The notes under the pieces: model-generated
The model's database searches: none
What the model was told of the DNA's origin: nothing
The model's input: the letters and a program-made list of their open reading frames with translations, nothing else
DNA from: Clostridia bacterium
GTDB taxonomy: Bacteria > Bacillota > Clostridia > Monoglobales > Monoglobaceae
Assembly: GCA_017409915.1 (NCBI GenBank)
Contig: JAFQRU010000008.1
Location: 1 to 14,172 of the forward strand
Reading direction: 5' to 3'
Length of the DNA: 14,172 bases
Made by a program: the position numbers and the translations under genes
Part shown: in pieces, positions 1-6,992 of the stretch
Layout of the letters: the number at the start of each line of letters is the position of its first letter
Numbering within the stretch: position 1 is the first letter of the stretch

Positions 1-718
1 AGTCAACAGAACCACCGCCACTTGTTGTTTTGCTTGCAGTAACTGTTGCAGCAATACTGTCTTCGCCAATTCCGTCAAGAACACATTCTACTGTGAGTAA
101 TCCGCCAATATCGAGAGCACCGTCAGCTGAGCCTGTAATTTCATATGTTCCGAAAGCTGAAACCTCAACATCTGTGCAAGTGATTTCAACAATACTTGTT
201 TCCACAGCAGCCTTAAGGTCTGCAACAGTATTATTTTCTTCAACTACAGAAAGTGTTACTTTAAGTTCGTTGCCAACAAGTTCTTTTTCGTATGTGAAAA
301 GATCGTTTGTTGCAACCACAACTTTTTCAGGATCTACTGTAACAGTTGCAGGGATTTCAAGAGTTAACACAACACTACCTGTAACCTCATCATCTAAAAG
401 GCTTGAATCGCCATCAAGCTGTTCGTTGATATTAGCTAAAAGCAACGCTGTATCAACATATGCCTTGAAGTCAAATGCAGGGATGCTACCTACTGTTCTT
501 TCAGTAATTGTAATACTGTCATCTGCATCGTATTCTTCAGCGCCTGCTTCTTTAACTAAAATGTTTGCAGGAAATACTAAAGTTTTAACAACGCCAGCCG
601 GTTCTAAAACAATACCGCCTCCGCCGCCTGCGCCACCTGCCGCACCAGCAACCATAACTGTTGTTAAAGAAACAACCATTGTGAGCGCTAAAACTAACGC
701 TAAAATTCTCTTAGTCAT
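1..718 (-). CDS. Exported (S-layer/adhesin-like?) protein, N-terminal part
   Basis: Open frame from ATG at 718 running off the left edge; 239 codons are visible. The start is supported by AAGGAGTGG about 7 nt upstream and a consensus promoter behind it. The N-terminus (MTKRILALVLALTMVVSLTT...) is a clear signal peptide, probably cleaved near residue 26. The mature protein opens with an Ala/Gly run (about residues 25-35, five Gly in a row), then an acidic, Thr/Val-rich, probably beta-rich region (about 40-230), and reaches an SGGG linker (about 235-238) at the edge. Gly linkers of this kind often precede SLH or other wall-anchoring modules in clostridial surface proteins, but the anchor would lie outside the window. 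I recognise no catalytic motif. Being an exported protein is well supported; an S-layer or adhesin role is a guess. Confidence 0.8.
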   Translation of the reverse strand, partial: MTKRILALVLALTMVVSLTTVMVAGAAGGAGGGGGIVLEPAGVVKTLVFPANILVKEAGAEEYDADDSITITERTVGSIPAFDFKAYVDTALLLANINEQLDGDSSLLDDEVTGSVVLTLEIPATVTVDPEKVVVATNDLFTYEKELVGNELKVTLSVVEENNTVADLKAAVETSIVEITCTDVEVSAFGTYEITGSADGALDIGGLLTVECVLDGIGEDSIAATVTASKTTSGGGSVD

Positions 719-772
719 TTTATACCACTCCTTAAATTTGGATTAATAATTTACAAATTTACCTGAACTATA

Positions 773-801
773 ATTATACAGTATTTTGTTAATTTTGTCA
801 A
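773..801 (-). promoter_or_regulatory. Perfect-consensus sigma-A promoter of the exported protein
   Basis: On the minus strand, TTGACA (801-796), a 17-nt spacer and TATAAT (778-773). Both hexamers match consensus exactly. It starts 8 nt beyond the mreB stop codon and leaves a leader of about 45-50 nt before the ATG at 718. Predicts a strong constitutive transcript separate from mreB. Confidence 0.8.
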
Positions 802-809
802 GAGGCTTA

Positions 810-1826
810 TTAACCTCTTCTTCTTTTTGTTGCGTTATAGCCTTGAAGAATATGGATATTATCAAGCGCTTTACCTGTTCCCAAAGCAACGCAGGACTCT
901 GCATCCTCTGCAACATATGTCTTGATTCCTGTCTGTTCTTCAATAATTTTATCCATTCCGTAAACCAAAGCACCGCCACCTGTAAGCACGATACCTCTTG
1001 AACTTATGTCTCCGATAAGTTCCGGTGGAGTCTTTTCAAGAACTGCTTTAACCGCCATAACGATACTTTCAGCAGGTTCAGCAAGTGCTTCAAGCATTTC
1101 GTCAGAAGATATAGATAAAGTTTTTGGAAGGCCTGTAACTAAGCTTCTTCCTCTTACTTCCATAACGGGATGGTCTTCTCTTCTGTAAACACAGCCGATG
1201 TTAACTTTCATTTCTTCAGCTGTTCTCTCACCGATTAAAACATTATATTTCTTTCTTATATATCTTACGATTGCTTCATCGAATTTATCCCCGGCAACCT
1301 TTATGGACTGACTTGTAACAATTCCACCAAGTGAAATAACCGCAACATCCGTTGTTCCGCCGCCCATATCAACAACCATAGAGCCGTAAGGCTGGGCAAT
1401 ATCAATTCCGCAACCGATTGCAGCGGCAATAGGTTCTTCAATAAGATGAACTCTTCCTGCACCTGCCTGAATTCCGGCATCGATAACCGCTCTTTCCTCA
1501 ACTTCTGTAACTCCGCTTGGAACACAGATTATAACTCTCGGTTTAAAGAAAGACCTTTTGCAAACGCGGCCTAAAAAGTATTTAACCATTCTCTCTGTTG
1601 TGTTATAATCCGAAATAACCCCATCACGAAGAGGACGGATTGCAACGATGTTTCCCGGAGTCCTTCCAAGCATTCTTTGAGCCGCATCGCCTACTGCGTG
1701 AAGCTTATTGGTGTTTTTGTCAATTGCAACAACGGAAGGCTCCTTAGTCACAATTCCCTTGCCCTTAACATACACCAGAACGGATGCAGTTCCAAGGTCA
1801 ATTCCAATATCCTGACCAAAATGCAT
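810..1826 (-). CDS. mreB: MreB/Mbl family rod-shape actin homologue
   Basis: 338 aa, normal for MreB/Mbl. It is a bacterial actin that polymerises on the inner membrane face and guides the elongation peptidoglycan machinery. Visible motifs: N-terminal phosphate-1 loop DIGIDLGTASV (6-16), EPSVVAID (29-36), GRTPGNIVAIRPLRDGVI (54-71), phosphate-2 DMGGGTTD (153-160), LIGERTAE (197-204) and adenosine motif TGGGA (282-286). The C-terminus ends in a basic KRRRG tail. ATG at 1826 follows AGGAG at about 8 nt. No mreC or mreD is adjacent, so this is a stand-alone copy, as B. subtilis mbl/mreBH are; I cannot assign the paralogue. It has its own promoter and appears monocistronic, since the next gene has a separate strong promoter. 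Confidence 0.95.
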   Translation of the reverse strand: MHFGQDIGIDLGTASVLVYVKGKGIVTKEPSVVAIDKNTNKLHAVGDAAQRMLGRTPGNIVAIRPLRDGVISDYNTTERMVKYFLGRVCKRSFFKPRVIICVPSGVTEVEERAVIDAGIQAGAGRVHLIEEPIAAAIGCGIDIAQPYGSMVVDMGGGTTDVAVISLGGIVTSQSIKVAGDKFDEAIVRYIRKKYNVLIGERTAEEMKVNIGCVYRREDHPVMEVRGRSLVTGLPKTLSISSDEMLEALAEPAESIVMAVKAVLEKTPPELIGDISSRGIVLTGGGALVYGMDKIIEEQTGIKTYVAEDAESCVALGTGKALDNIHILQGYNATKRRRG

Positions 1827-1896
1827 TTGTATCTCTCCTATCTATCACAAAAATGAATATTTAGCTGTGATTTATGTACACTTTTTCTCACTCTTT

Positions 1897-1925
1897 ATGA
1901 TATAACAAAAATAAAAAAAAGTCAA
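1897..1925 (-). promoter_or_regulatory. Probable mreB promoter
   Basis: Minus strand: TTGACT (1925-1920), 17-nt spacer, TATCAT (1902-1897), each 5/6 to consensus. It lies about 70 nt upstream of the mreB ATG, between the gene and the inverted-repeat element at 1940-2250. Confidence 0.6.
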
Positions 1926-1939
1926 TACCTTCCAAATAA

Positions 1940-2250
1940 AAAACACGACCTTTTTTAACGGCGGTGTTCCTTAGGGATTAACCGCCCAAAAATCACAATT
2001 TTGGCAGATAACCGCAGAAAAAATTCTCACAATCCGTCAAGGATTCTTTGAATTTTTTCCTTGTTCTATACTCAAAATTGAGGTTTTTGTGGTGCGAAGC
2101 AGTTTTGGGTTAGATATTTTTCGTCTCAGAGAAGTCATAAAAAATGCAGGCATACTGGCGTATGTCTGCATTTTTTTGCGCACTATCAGCGGAAAATAAC
2201 AAGCCAAAACCGATTCCTCCCTAAGGAGCACCGCCGAAAGGCCGTGTTTT
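1940..2250. repeat. Non-coding element with imperfect inverted terminal repeats (MITE-like or structured RNA)
   Basis: This fills most of the 429-bp gap between mreB and rlmH. The left end (1940-1977) and the reverse complement of the right end (2250-2218) align as AAAACACG[A/G]CCTTT, a 3-4-nt gap, GGCGGTG[T/C]TCCTTAGGGA, i.e. about 33-38 nt with three or so differences. Each end can also fold locally; on the left GGCGGT (1960-1965) pairs with ACCGCC (1981-1986). The centre has a 17-bp hairpin (2139-2176) and smaller ones such as CCAAAA/TTTTGG (1986-2004). I see no convincing target-site duplication in the flanks (AAATAA left, ATTCTT right) and no real ORF. The layout fits a miniature inverted-repeat element or a large structured RNA; the sequence alone does not decide which. 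Confidence 0.6.
2139..2177. terminator. Strong bidirectional terminator-like hairpin, likely end of the walR-rlmH transcript
   Basis: Arms 2139-2155 and 2160-2176 pair over 17 bp around a TGGC loop; the only imperfection is G2150/T2165 (G-U in plus-sense RNA, A-C mismatch in minus-sense RNA). AAAAAA on one side and TTTTTTT on the other give a U-tract in both directions. It is the first such structure downstream of rlmH. It sits in the centre of the inverted-repeat element, so a role in that element is equally possible. Confidence 0.65.
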
Positions 2251-2255
2251 ATTCT

Positions 2256-2738
2256 TTATTTATGATAAGTTTTTCCCTCGTTTATGGTAAAACCTCTGTA
2301 AATCTGTTCGGATAATATGAGGCGCATAAGCTGATGAGGGAAGGTCATTTTAGAAAAGCTCAGCCTCTTTTTTGAAAGAGCCTTAACCTTTTCAGAGAGC
2401 CCGAAAGAGCCTCCTATGATAAAGGTAATATGGCTTACCCCATCGCTTGCCGTCTTTTCTAAAAATCGGGCAAATTCCTCCGAGGTTTCTTCTTTTCCTT
2501 CTACGCAAAGGGTAACCACCAGGGCGCCCTTGGGGATTTTCTCCTCTATGCGCTCCCCTTCTTTTAAAAGAACGATTTCTTTCTCCTTTTCCGAAGGGTT
2601 TTCAGGGGTTGGTTCATCCTTTGCCTCGATTATTTCAAAAGTGCAGTATCTTTTCAGCCGTTTTTCGTATTCCGCAATCGCCTCACGGATAAACTTTTCT
2701 TTGATTTTGCCAACGGCAATAACTGTAATCCCTATCAT
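2256..2738 (-). CDS. rlmH: 23S rRNA (pseudouridine1915-N3)-methyltransferase RlmH
   Basis: 160 aa, full length for the SPOUT-class methyltransferase that methylates N3 of pseudouridine 1915 in helix 69 of 23S rRNA using S-adenosylmethionine. Diagnostic features: N-terminal MIGITVIAVGKIKE, the knot motif IIGGSFGLSE (107-116), MTFPHQL (131-137), EQIYRGF (144-150) and the C-terminal YHK (158-160) that closes the active site. The ATG at 2738 overlaps the walR stop in a TAATG junction with no good SD of its own, so translational coupling to walR is likely. It is the last gene of the M23-walR-rlmH operon. In Bacillus, rlmH also lies near the walRK locus, which supports the walR call. Confidence 0.96.
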   Translation of the reverse strand: MIGITVIAVGKIKEKFIREAIAEYEKRLKRYCTFEIIEAKDEPTPENPSEKEKEIVLLKEGERIEEKIPKGALVVTLCVEGKEETSEEFARFLEKTASDGVSHITFIIGGSFGLSEKVKALSKKRLSFSKMTFPHQLMRLILSEQIYRGFTINEGKTYHK

Positions 2739-3430
2739 TACGGCTGGAAATAGTACCCAACGCCACGCTTTGTCATAATGTTTACAGGCGCTGATGGGTC
2801 ATCTTCAATCTTCTCGCGAAGTCTTCTTACTGTTACATCGACAGTTCTGACATCGCCGTAATATTCATAATCCCAAACGCTCTCTAAGAGCTTTTGTCTT
2901 GAAAAAATACGGTTTGGCTGGCTTGCGAGATGCTTGATCAAATCAAATTCTCTTATTGTAAGGTCGATTAAATTGCCGTTTTTATAAAGCTCATATCTGT
3001 TAAAGTCGAGAACGAAGTTGCCGATTTCAAGAGTATCCTTTTCAACCTGAACTTCTGTCGCCTCAGGAGAAACACGGCGCATATTAGCCTTGATTCTCGC
3101 CATAAGCTCTCTTACGCTAAAAGGCTTTGTTATATAGTCGTCCGCCCCCAGTTCAAGGCCCAAAACCTTATCAACCTCTTCCTCTCTTGCTGTAAGCATA
3201 AGGATTGGAACAGAGGAAGTTTCGCGGATTTTACGGCAAACTGTAAACCCGTCAATTTTAGGAAGCATAACATCGAGGAGGATTAAATCCGGCTGAACAG
3301 TCTTTACTTTAAGAAGAGCCTCTTCTCCGTCATAAGCCTCATATACCTCATAGTTTTCTTTTTGAAGATTAAGTTTAAGTATTTCAACTATCGGTTTTTC
3401 GTCGTCAACAACTAAAATCTTTTTGTCCAT
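2738..3430 (-). CDS. walR: OmpR/PhoB-family response regulator, WalR (YycF)-like
   Basis: 230 aa. Receiver domain (about 3-115) has acidic pocket D9/D10, phospho-acceptor D53, T80 and K102 in TKPFSVREL. The winged-helix DNA-binding domain (about 130-229) has the recognition region GDVRTVDVTVRRLREKIED and C-terminal RGVGYYF. The N-terminus MDKKILVVDDEKPI and the recognition helix closely resemble B. subtilis WalR, the essential regulator of cell-wall hydrolases. ATG at 3430 follows GAGGTG; the gap to the upstream peptidase gene is 17 nt, so they are co-transcribed. No histidine kinase, walH/I or walJ is present: rlmH follows directly. Residual doubt: it could be another OmpR-type regulator of the same clade. 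Confidence 0.88.
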   Translation of the reverse strand: MDKKILVVDDEKPIVEILKLNLQKENYEVYEAYDGEEALLKVKTVQPDLILLDVMLPKIDGFTVCRKIRETSSVPILMLTAREEEVDKVLGLELGADDYITKPFSVRELMARIKANMRRVSPEATEVQVEKDTLEIGNFVLDFNRYELYKNGNLIDLTIREFDLIKHLASQPNRIFSRQKLLESVWDYEYYGDVRTVDVTVRRLREKIEDDPSAPVNIMTKRGVGYYFQP

Positions 3431-3447
3431 AATTTACACCTCATATC

Positions 3448-4950
3448 TTAATATGATACATATCCTAATGGATTTTGATATACACCGTTTTTCTTGATTT
3501 CAAAATGCAAATGAGTTCCCGTGCTTCGGCCCGTGCTTCCCATTTTCGCAATTGTCTGCCCCTGAGATACTCTCTGGCCTTTGGAGACAATGTTCTGTGA
3601 ATTATGGCCGTATGCAGTCTGGAAGCCATTTCCGTGGTCTATTACAACATAATAACCGTATCCACTCATCCAGCCCGAATAGGTAACCGTTCCTGCTGCC
3701 GCCGCCTTAATGGCAGAGCCATAGCTTCCTGCAATATCAATTCCGTTGTGGTTTCTTCCCCAGCGATAGCCGTATCTTGAAGAAAGATATCCGCTTGCAG
3801 GTCTTAAAAATTGCGGAGGCACCTTTGTTCCTACCCGTCTTACTTCCTTAACAGGTTCGGAAAGAACTTCCGATGATAATATATTTCGGCTTATTTCTAT
3901 GCCGTTTTCCGTCTTGATTGTGGCAAGGTTTTTAACCTTTCCCTCAATACCTTTGGAAACAATGCTGTATTCTCCCTGATAGATATTGGGGTCGTCCTGC
4001 TTTTCGATTTCGAAAGGTACAGCTTCTTCATATTCAACAGTCTTGGTTGCAATAACCGAGAGTAGCGGAACCGCCTTTTCGATTATAATCTGGTCCCCTA
4101 TATGAATAACCGCTCCGCTGGCAAGGTTGGGGTTTAAAGCAACGATTTCAACACTGCTTCGCATGCCGAACTTTTCGGCAATTCCCGAAAGAGTGTCCCC
4201 TGCTACAACGGTATATTTTTCTAACTCCCTGTCCGTCCCTGCGAGAATGCTTATTGCCTCTTCAAAGGTAGAAAGAGTGTTTATCCCGTGGTCATAGTCG
4301 AGGCTGTATGTATATTTCTCTTTGGTTTCAAGAACTGTATCGTCAGTAATCTCAACTCCGCTGTAACGGATTAAATATTCTTCTCTGACTTTCTTGGCAA
4401 TCTTTTCAGAGGTAACCGCAGTTACAAACTCTCCGTCAATATATATCCCATAGCTTGAAACGATATAATCAAGGTTGTCAAGAAGATATTTTGACACATC
4501 CTCTTTTGTCATACACTCGTCTCTGTCCACAAGACGACGGACATATTCAGGATTTTTAGTATATGTTTCATCCTCGCCAACAAAAGTTTTAACCGCTTTT
4601 TCAGCTTCTTCTATGGCATCTTCAACAACCTTGGTGTCGTCAATATACCCAACCAGACTTCCGTCTATTATTACCTCATAACCAAGGGTATAATTTTTTG
4701 CGCTGAAAAATGCGCTGACAATAATCAAAAATATTATGGCAATGGCCCCTGAAACAATATAATGTCTGAAAGTTTTCCAAAGGCCTTTAACATTATGCAT
4801 ATAAAGGCTCTTTTCATCCACCATAAAAGCGCGGTCGGAAATACGCCTTCTGCTTCTGGGTTTCTCAGTCTCTCTATCAAAAATAGCCTTGCCGAATTCT
4901 GTCGGCACGCTCTCATTATTTTCGTCTCGTCTATCCCGATTTTCTGCCAA
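3448..4950 (-). CDS. Membrane-anchored LysM-G5-M23 peptidoglycan endopeptidase
   Basis: 500 aa. A basic, charged cytoplasmic N-terminus (1-62) is followed by one transmembrane segment (about 66-83), so the rest should lie outside. Then come a linker region (about 90-240), LysM (about 245-291, YTVVAGDTLSGIAEKFG), a G5-like segment (about 298-377) and a C-terminal M23 LytM/peptidase domain (about 385-498). Zinc and catalytic residues are intact: H401 and D405 in HNGID, H449 in YGHN, and H480/H482 in HLHFE. It should cleave stem-peptide cross-links. The start is TTG: AGGGGTGAT lies about 5 nt upstream and no better start is nearby. It is first in an operon with walR and rlmH, so a wall hydrolase and a probable wall-hydrolase regulator are co-expressed. 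Confidence 0.93.
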   Translation of the reverse strand: MAENRDRRDENNESVPTEFGKAIFDRETEKPRSRRRISDRAFMVDEKSLYMHNVKGLWKTFRHYIVSGAIAIIFLIIVSAFFSAKNYTLGYEVIIDGSLVGYIDDTKVVEDAIEEAEKAVKTFVGEDETYTKNPEYVRRLVDRDECMTKEDVSKYLLDNLDYIVSSYGIYIDGEFVTAVTSEKIAKKVREEYLIRYSGVEITDDTVLETKEKYTYSLDYDHGINTLSTFEEAISILAGTDRELEKYTVVAGDTLSGIAEKFGMRSSVEIVALNPNLASGAVIHIGDQIIIEKAVPLLSVIATKTVEYEEAVPFEIEKQDDPNIYQGEYSIVSKGIEGKVKNLATIKTENGIEISRNILSSEVLSEPVKEVRRVGTKVPPQFLRPASGYLSSRYGYRWGRNHNGIDIAGSYGSAIKAAAAGTVTYSGWMSGYGYYVVIDHGNGFQTAYGHNSQNIVSKGQRVSQGQTIAKMGSTGRSTGTHLHFEIKKNGVYQNPLGYVSY

Positions 4951-5023
4951 AATATCACCCCTTGCTCCAAAAGGATTGGTTGCAATTATGTTAATATTAT
5001 ATTACAAATCTGTTACAATCCTA

Positions 5024-5052
5024 ATTTTACAATAAAGTTTTTAAAAAGTCAA
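5024..5052 (-). promoter_or_regulatory. Promoter of the M23-walR-rlmH operon
   Basis: Minus strand: TTGACT (5052-5047), 17-nt spacer, TAAAAT (5029-5024). The -35 lies only 4 nt past the coaX stop codon, so little or no terminator fits between the units and some read-through from coaX is possible. A second TATAAT-like block (near 4997-5003) lacks a correctly spaced -35. Confidence 0.6.
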
Positions 5053-5056
5053 CCTT

Positions 5057-5824
5057 TTACTTGTTCATTTCATAGATTATACGAAGGCCGTCAAGAGTCA
5101 AGGTTTTATCAACAACATCTATGGTTTCGCTTTCAGGAGCAATAAGAACGGAAAGTCCTCCTGTCGCAATAACCTTGCAGTCTTTTGTTCCAAGCTCTTC
5201 CTTGATTTTAGAAACAATTCTGTCAACCTGTCCTGCCTGTCCGTATACTGCACCTGACTGCATTGAAGAAATGGTGTTTCTTCCGATTGCGGTCTGTGGC
5301 TTTTTAATTTCAACTCTCGGGAGCTTTGCTGCTCTCTCAAATAGGGCATTCATTGAAACATTTACGCCGGGGGCAATAACGCCTCCTAAATAGTCTCCCT
5401 TTTCGTCAATGGCACAAAAAGTTGTAGCCGTTCCGAAATCAACCAGAACAAGAGGCTTGCCGTATTTATGAATAGCCGCAACGGCGTTTACAATTCGGTC
5501 TGCCCCCACTTCTTTCGGGTTATCATATTTGATGTTAAGACCTGTTTTAACCCCGGGGCCAACCACCATAGGCTCGTGTTTAAAATACTTTCTTATTGCG
5601 TTGCAGAGAGAGTGCATAATAGGTGGCACAACGGAGGAAATTATAACATCCTCGATTTGCGAAATGTCTATTCCGCTATGCTCTGTAAGCTGGCACAATG
5701 TTATGCCGATTTCGTCAGAGGTCTTATTTTTATCCGTTGAAATTCGCCAACTGTTTTTAAGCTCCGCTCCGTCAAAAAGCGCAACAACTATATTTGTATT
5801 ACCAACATCGATAGCTAAAATCAT
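5057..5824 (-). CDS. coaX: Type III pantothenate kinase
   Basis: 255 aa, normal for CoaX. It phosphorylates pantothenate in the first step of CoA synthesis, using ATP and a monovalent cation, and is insensitive to CoA feedback. ASKHA-fold motifs are intact: phosphate-1 DVGNTN (6-11), GADR (107-110) with the catalytic Asp, DFGTATTF (129-136), GGVIAPG (147-153) and ATGGLS near the C-terminus. The ATG at 5824 lies 17 nt after the stop of the upstream phosphoesterase, indicating one transcript. In many Firmicutes coaX neighbours birA, dus or ftsH, so the phosphoesterase pairing is probably local rather than functional. Confidence 0.96.
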   Translation of the reverse strand: MILAIDVGNTNIVVALFDGAELKNSWRISTDKNKTSDEIGITLCQLTEHSGIDISQIEDVIISSVVPPIMHSLCNAIRKYFKHEPMVVGPGVKTGLNIKYDNPKEVGADRIVNAVAAIHKYGKPLVLVDFGTATTFCAIDEKGDYLGGVIAPGVNVSMNALFERAAKLPRVEIKKPQTAIGRNTISSMQSGAVYGQAGQVDRIVSKIKEELGTKDCKVIATGGLSVLIAPESETIDVVDKTLTLDGLRIIYEMNK

Positions 5825-5841
5825 TTACTTCCCCGCCTTAC

Positions 5842-6297
5842 CTAAAATTCTTTAAATTCTACCTTTATATTATTATCAACAGTTAAAACTGCATAGCTTC
5901 TTCTTGCACAGCCCGGATTGATTATTGTAACTCCCGCCTCTTCCTCTAAATCACGGCTGTGGGTATGACCGTAGAGACAAATATCTGCCCCTTCTTCTTT
6001 TGCTCTTTTTAAAAGGGCGGCAGTGGAGTATTTAACGCCGTATTTATGGCCGTGGGTCATGAAAACTTTCTTTCCGCCGAAAGTGAAAATTCTGTCCTCA
6101 GGGACACTTTTTACAAAGAAATCGTTATTGCCGATAACCTCTGCCACCGTAACTCTCGTGCAGGCAAGAGAAAACTCCTCAATGTCGCCGTGCATATCCC
6201 CTAAAAACATAACCATATCAATATCTTTTTCGTTTTCATAAGCCTCAATGAGATTCCCCACCGCTCCGTGAGAATCGCTAAGGATAAGTGCTTTCAA
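5842..6297 (-). CDS. YfcE/MJ0936-type metallophosphoesterase
   Basis: 151 aa from the start chosen here. It belongs to the calcineurin-like phosphoesterase superfamily, small YfcE/MJ0936 group (phosphodiesterases with a two-metal site; physiological substrate generally unknown). All metal-ligand blocks are present: DSH (8-10), GD (33-34), GNND (56-59), HGH (82-84) and GHTH (110-113). Start choice: the frame could begin at GTG 6306, but the SD AGGAG overlaps that codon. TTG at 6297 lies 8 nt behind the SD and gives the family-typical MKALILSDSHG, so I prefer it. It is first in a two-gene unit with coaX. Confidence 0.9.
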   Translation of the reverse strand: MKALILSDSHGAVGNLIEAYENEKDIDMVMFLGDMHGDIEEFSLACTRVTVAEVIGNNDFFVKSVPEDRIFTFGGKKVFMTHGHKYGVKYSTAALLKRAKEEGADICLYGHTHSRDLEEEAGVTIINPGCARRSYAVLTVDNNIKVEFKEF

Positions 6298-6318
6298 ATC
6301 AATCACTCCTGAAAAATT

Positions 6319-6347
6319 ATTATAACACAGTTTTTTCTGTTTGTCAC
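6319..6347 (-). promoter_or_regulatory. Promoter of the phosphoesterase-coaX unit
   Basis: Minus strand: GTGACA (6347-6342, 5/6), 17-nt spacer, TATAAT (6324-6319, perfect). The inferred transcript starts only about 15 nt before the TTG start. Its -35 shares bases with the divergent promoter region of the rightward cluster. Confidence 0.65.
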
Positions 6348-6371
6348 TATTTTAGCGAAAATACATATAAT
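6343..6371 (+). promoter_or_regulatory. Candidate sigma-E-like (or sigma-A) promoter for the SipL-like gene cluster
   Basis: CATATAAT (6364-6371) differs at one position from the sigma-E -10 consensus CATACAAT as I recall it. GTCACTAT (6343-6350), 13 nt upstream, partly matches the -35 GTCATATT. Read as sigma-A, TATAAT (6366-6371) pairs only with TTGTCA (6341-6346) at a long 19-nt spacer. The sigma-E reading suits the spore-envelope gene downstream, but this is an inference. Confidence 0.4.
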
Positions 6372-6411
6372 ATATTGATAAAAAATATTATGCAGGGAGG
6401 ACTTTTCCTTT

Positions 6412-6633
6412 ATGAATATCGAAAAAATGTTAAGCTCTTTAACGCCGGAACAACTTGAAGCAGGGCTTCTAAAATTAAGCGGAGTTTTAACCCACGAACA
6501 AATGGCACAGGTTAAGAATGTTCTTAAAACAACAAGCCCCGACGAGCTTTCAGAAAAGCTTAAAAATGTTGATGTTGATAAGGTTAAAGGCAGTCCCGAG
6601 TTCTCTCAATTTTTCAAAAATAACGGGCAGTAA
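6412..6633 (+). CDS. Small hypothetical helical protein (73 aa)
   Basis: I do not recognise a characterised family. ATG at 6412 has GGGAGGA about 10 nt upstream. The protein is soluble, Leu/Lys/Glu-rich and predicted almost wholly helical: an amphipathic N-terminal helix (MNIEKMLSSL), LTPEQLEAGLLKLSGVL (10-26), then KNVLKTTSPDELSEKLKNVDVDKVKG and a C-terminal SPEFSQFFKN. No signal peptide or membrane segment. It opens a four-gene rightward cluster; the next gene is 14 bp away with its own AAAGGAG. Its place ahead of the SPOCS/LysM gene hints at a sporulation link, but nothing in the residues proves it. Confidence 0.75.
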   Translation: MNIEKMLSSLTPEQLEAGLLKLSGVLTHEQMAQVKNVLKTTSPDELSEKLKNVDVDKVKGSPEFSQFFKNNGQ

Positions 6634-6647
6634 AGGAGTCATTCATT

Positions 6648-6980
6648 ATGGAGGAAAACTTTGATTTTCAAGGAGCTGTGAATAAAATACAGGAAATGTT
6701 TCAGAGCGAAGAAGGGCGCGCACAGCTCGGGGGAATTATGGATATGTTTGGAAGTGGCTCCAAAGAAGAACAAAGCTCCTCTTCGGGCGGGTTTGACCCT
6801 TCTATGCTTTTAAAGATGCAAAAAATTCTTTCTATGAGCGGAGATAATAACAGCGAGAAAGCCAATCTCCTCCGCTCTCTTAAACCTTTTCTAAAAGAAG
6901 AAAGACAGGGGAAAGTTGACAAGGCGATTCAGCTTATGAATATGTCTAAAATCATTTCTCTGTTTAAGGACGATTTTTAA
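6648..6980 (+). CDS. Small hypothetical helical protein (110 aa)
   Basis: The family is uncharacterised as far as I can tell. ATG at 6648 follows AAAGGAG. Residues 1-35 form a helix-rich head; about 36-50 is a low-complexity Gly/Ser linker (GSGSKEEQSSSSGG); about 51-110 is a helical module with MLLKMQKILSMS, LLRSLKPFLKEER and KAIQLMNMSKIISLF. The last module has the look of a short Clostridia-wide conserved motif, but that is memory-based and unverified. There is no membrane segment. The stop is 12 nt before the next start, whose SD begins immediately after this stop codon, so the two are translationally close. Confidence 0.75.
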   Translation: MEENFDFQGAVNKIQEMFQSEEGRAQLGGIMDMFGSGSKEEQSSSSGGFDPSMLLKMQKILSMSGDNNSEKANLLRSLKPFLKEERQGKVDKAIQLMNMSKIISLFKDDF

Positions 6981-6992
6981 GGGGGTGATACT

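Noticed and set aside
30..746. 238-aa plus-strand ORF
   Set aside because: It is the antisense of the exported protein, which has a signal peptide, RBS and perfect promoter; the Ser/Thr-rich translation is the mirror of that coding frame.
801..820. AAGAGG/CCTCTT hairpin as mreB terminator
   Set aside because: A 6-bp stem spanning the mreB stop codon with no T-tract after it in the minus sense; too weak to annotate.
2037..2231. 64-aa minus-strand ORF inside the inverted-repeat element
   Set aside because: It lies across the central hairpin and part of the right repeat, has no convincing RBS or domain, and its composition reflects the repeat. I treat it as spurious.
5053..5064. Terminator between coaX and the M23 operon
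   Set aside because: Only a weak AAAAG/CTTTT pairing overlaps the -35 of the next promoter; I cannot support it as a terminator.
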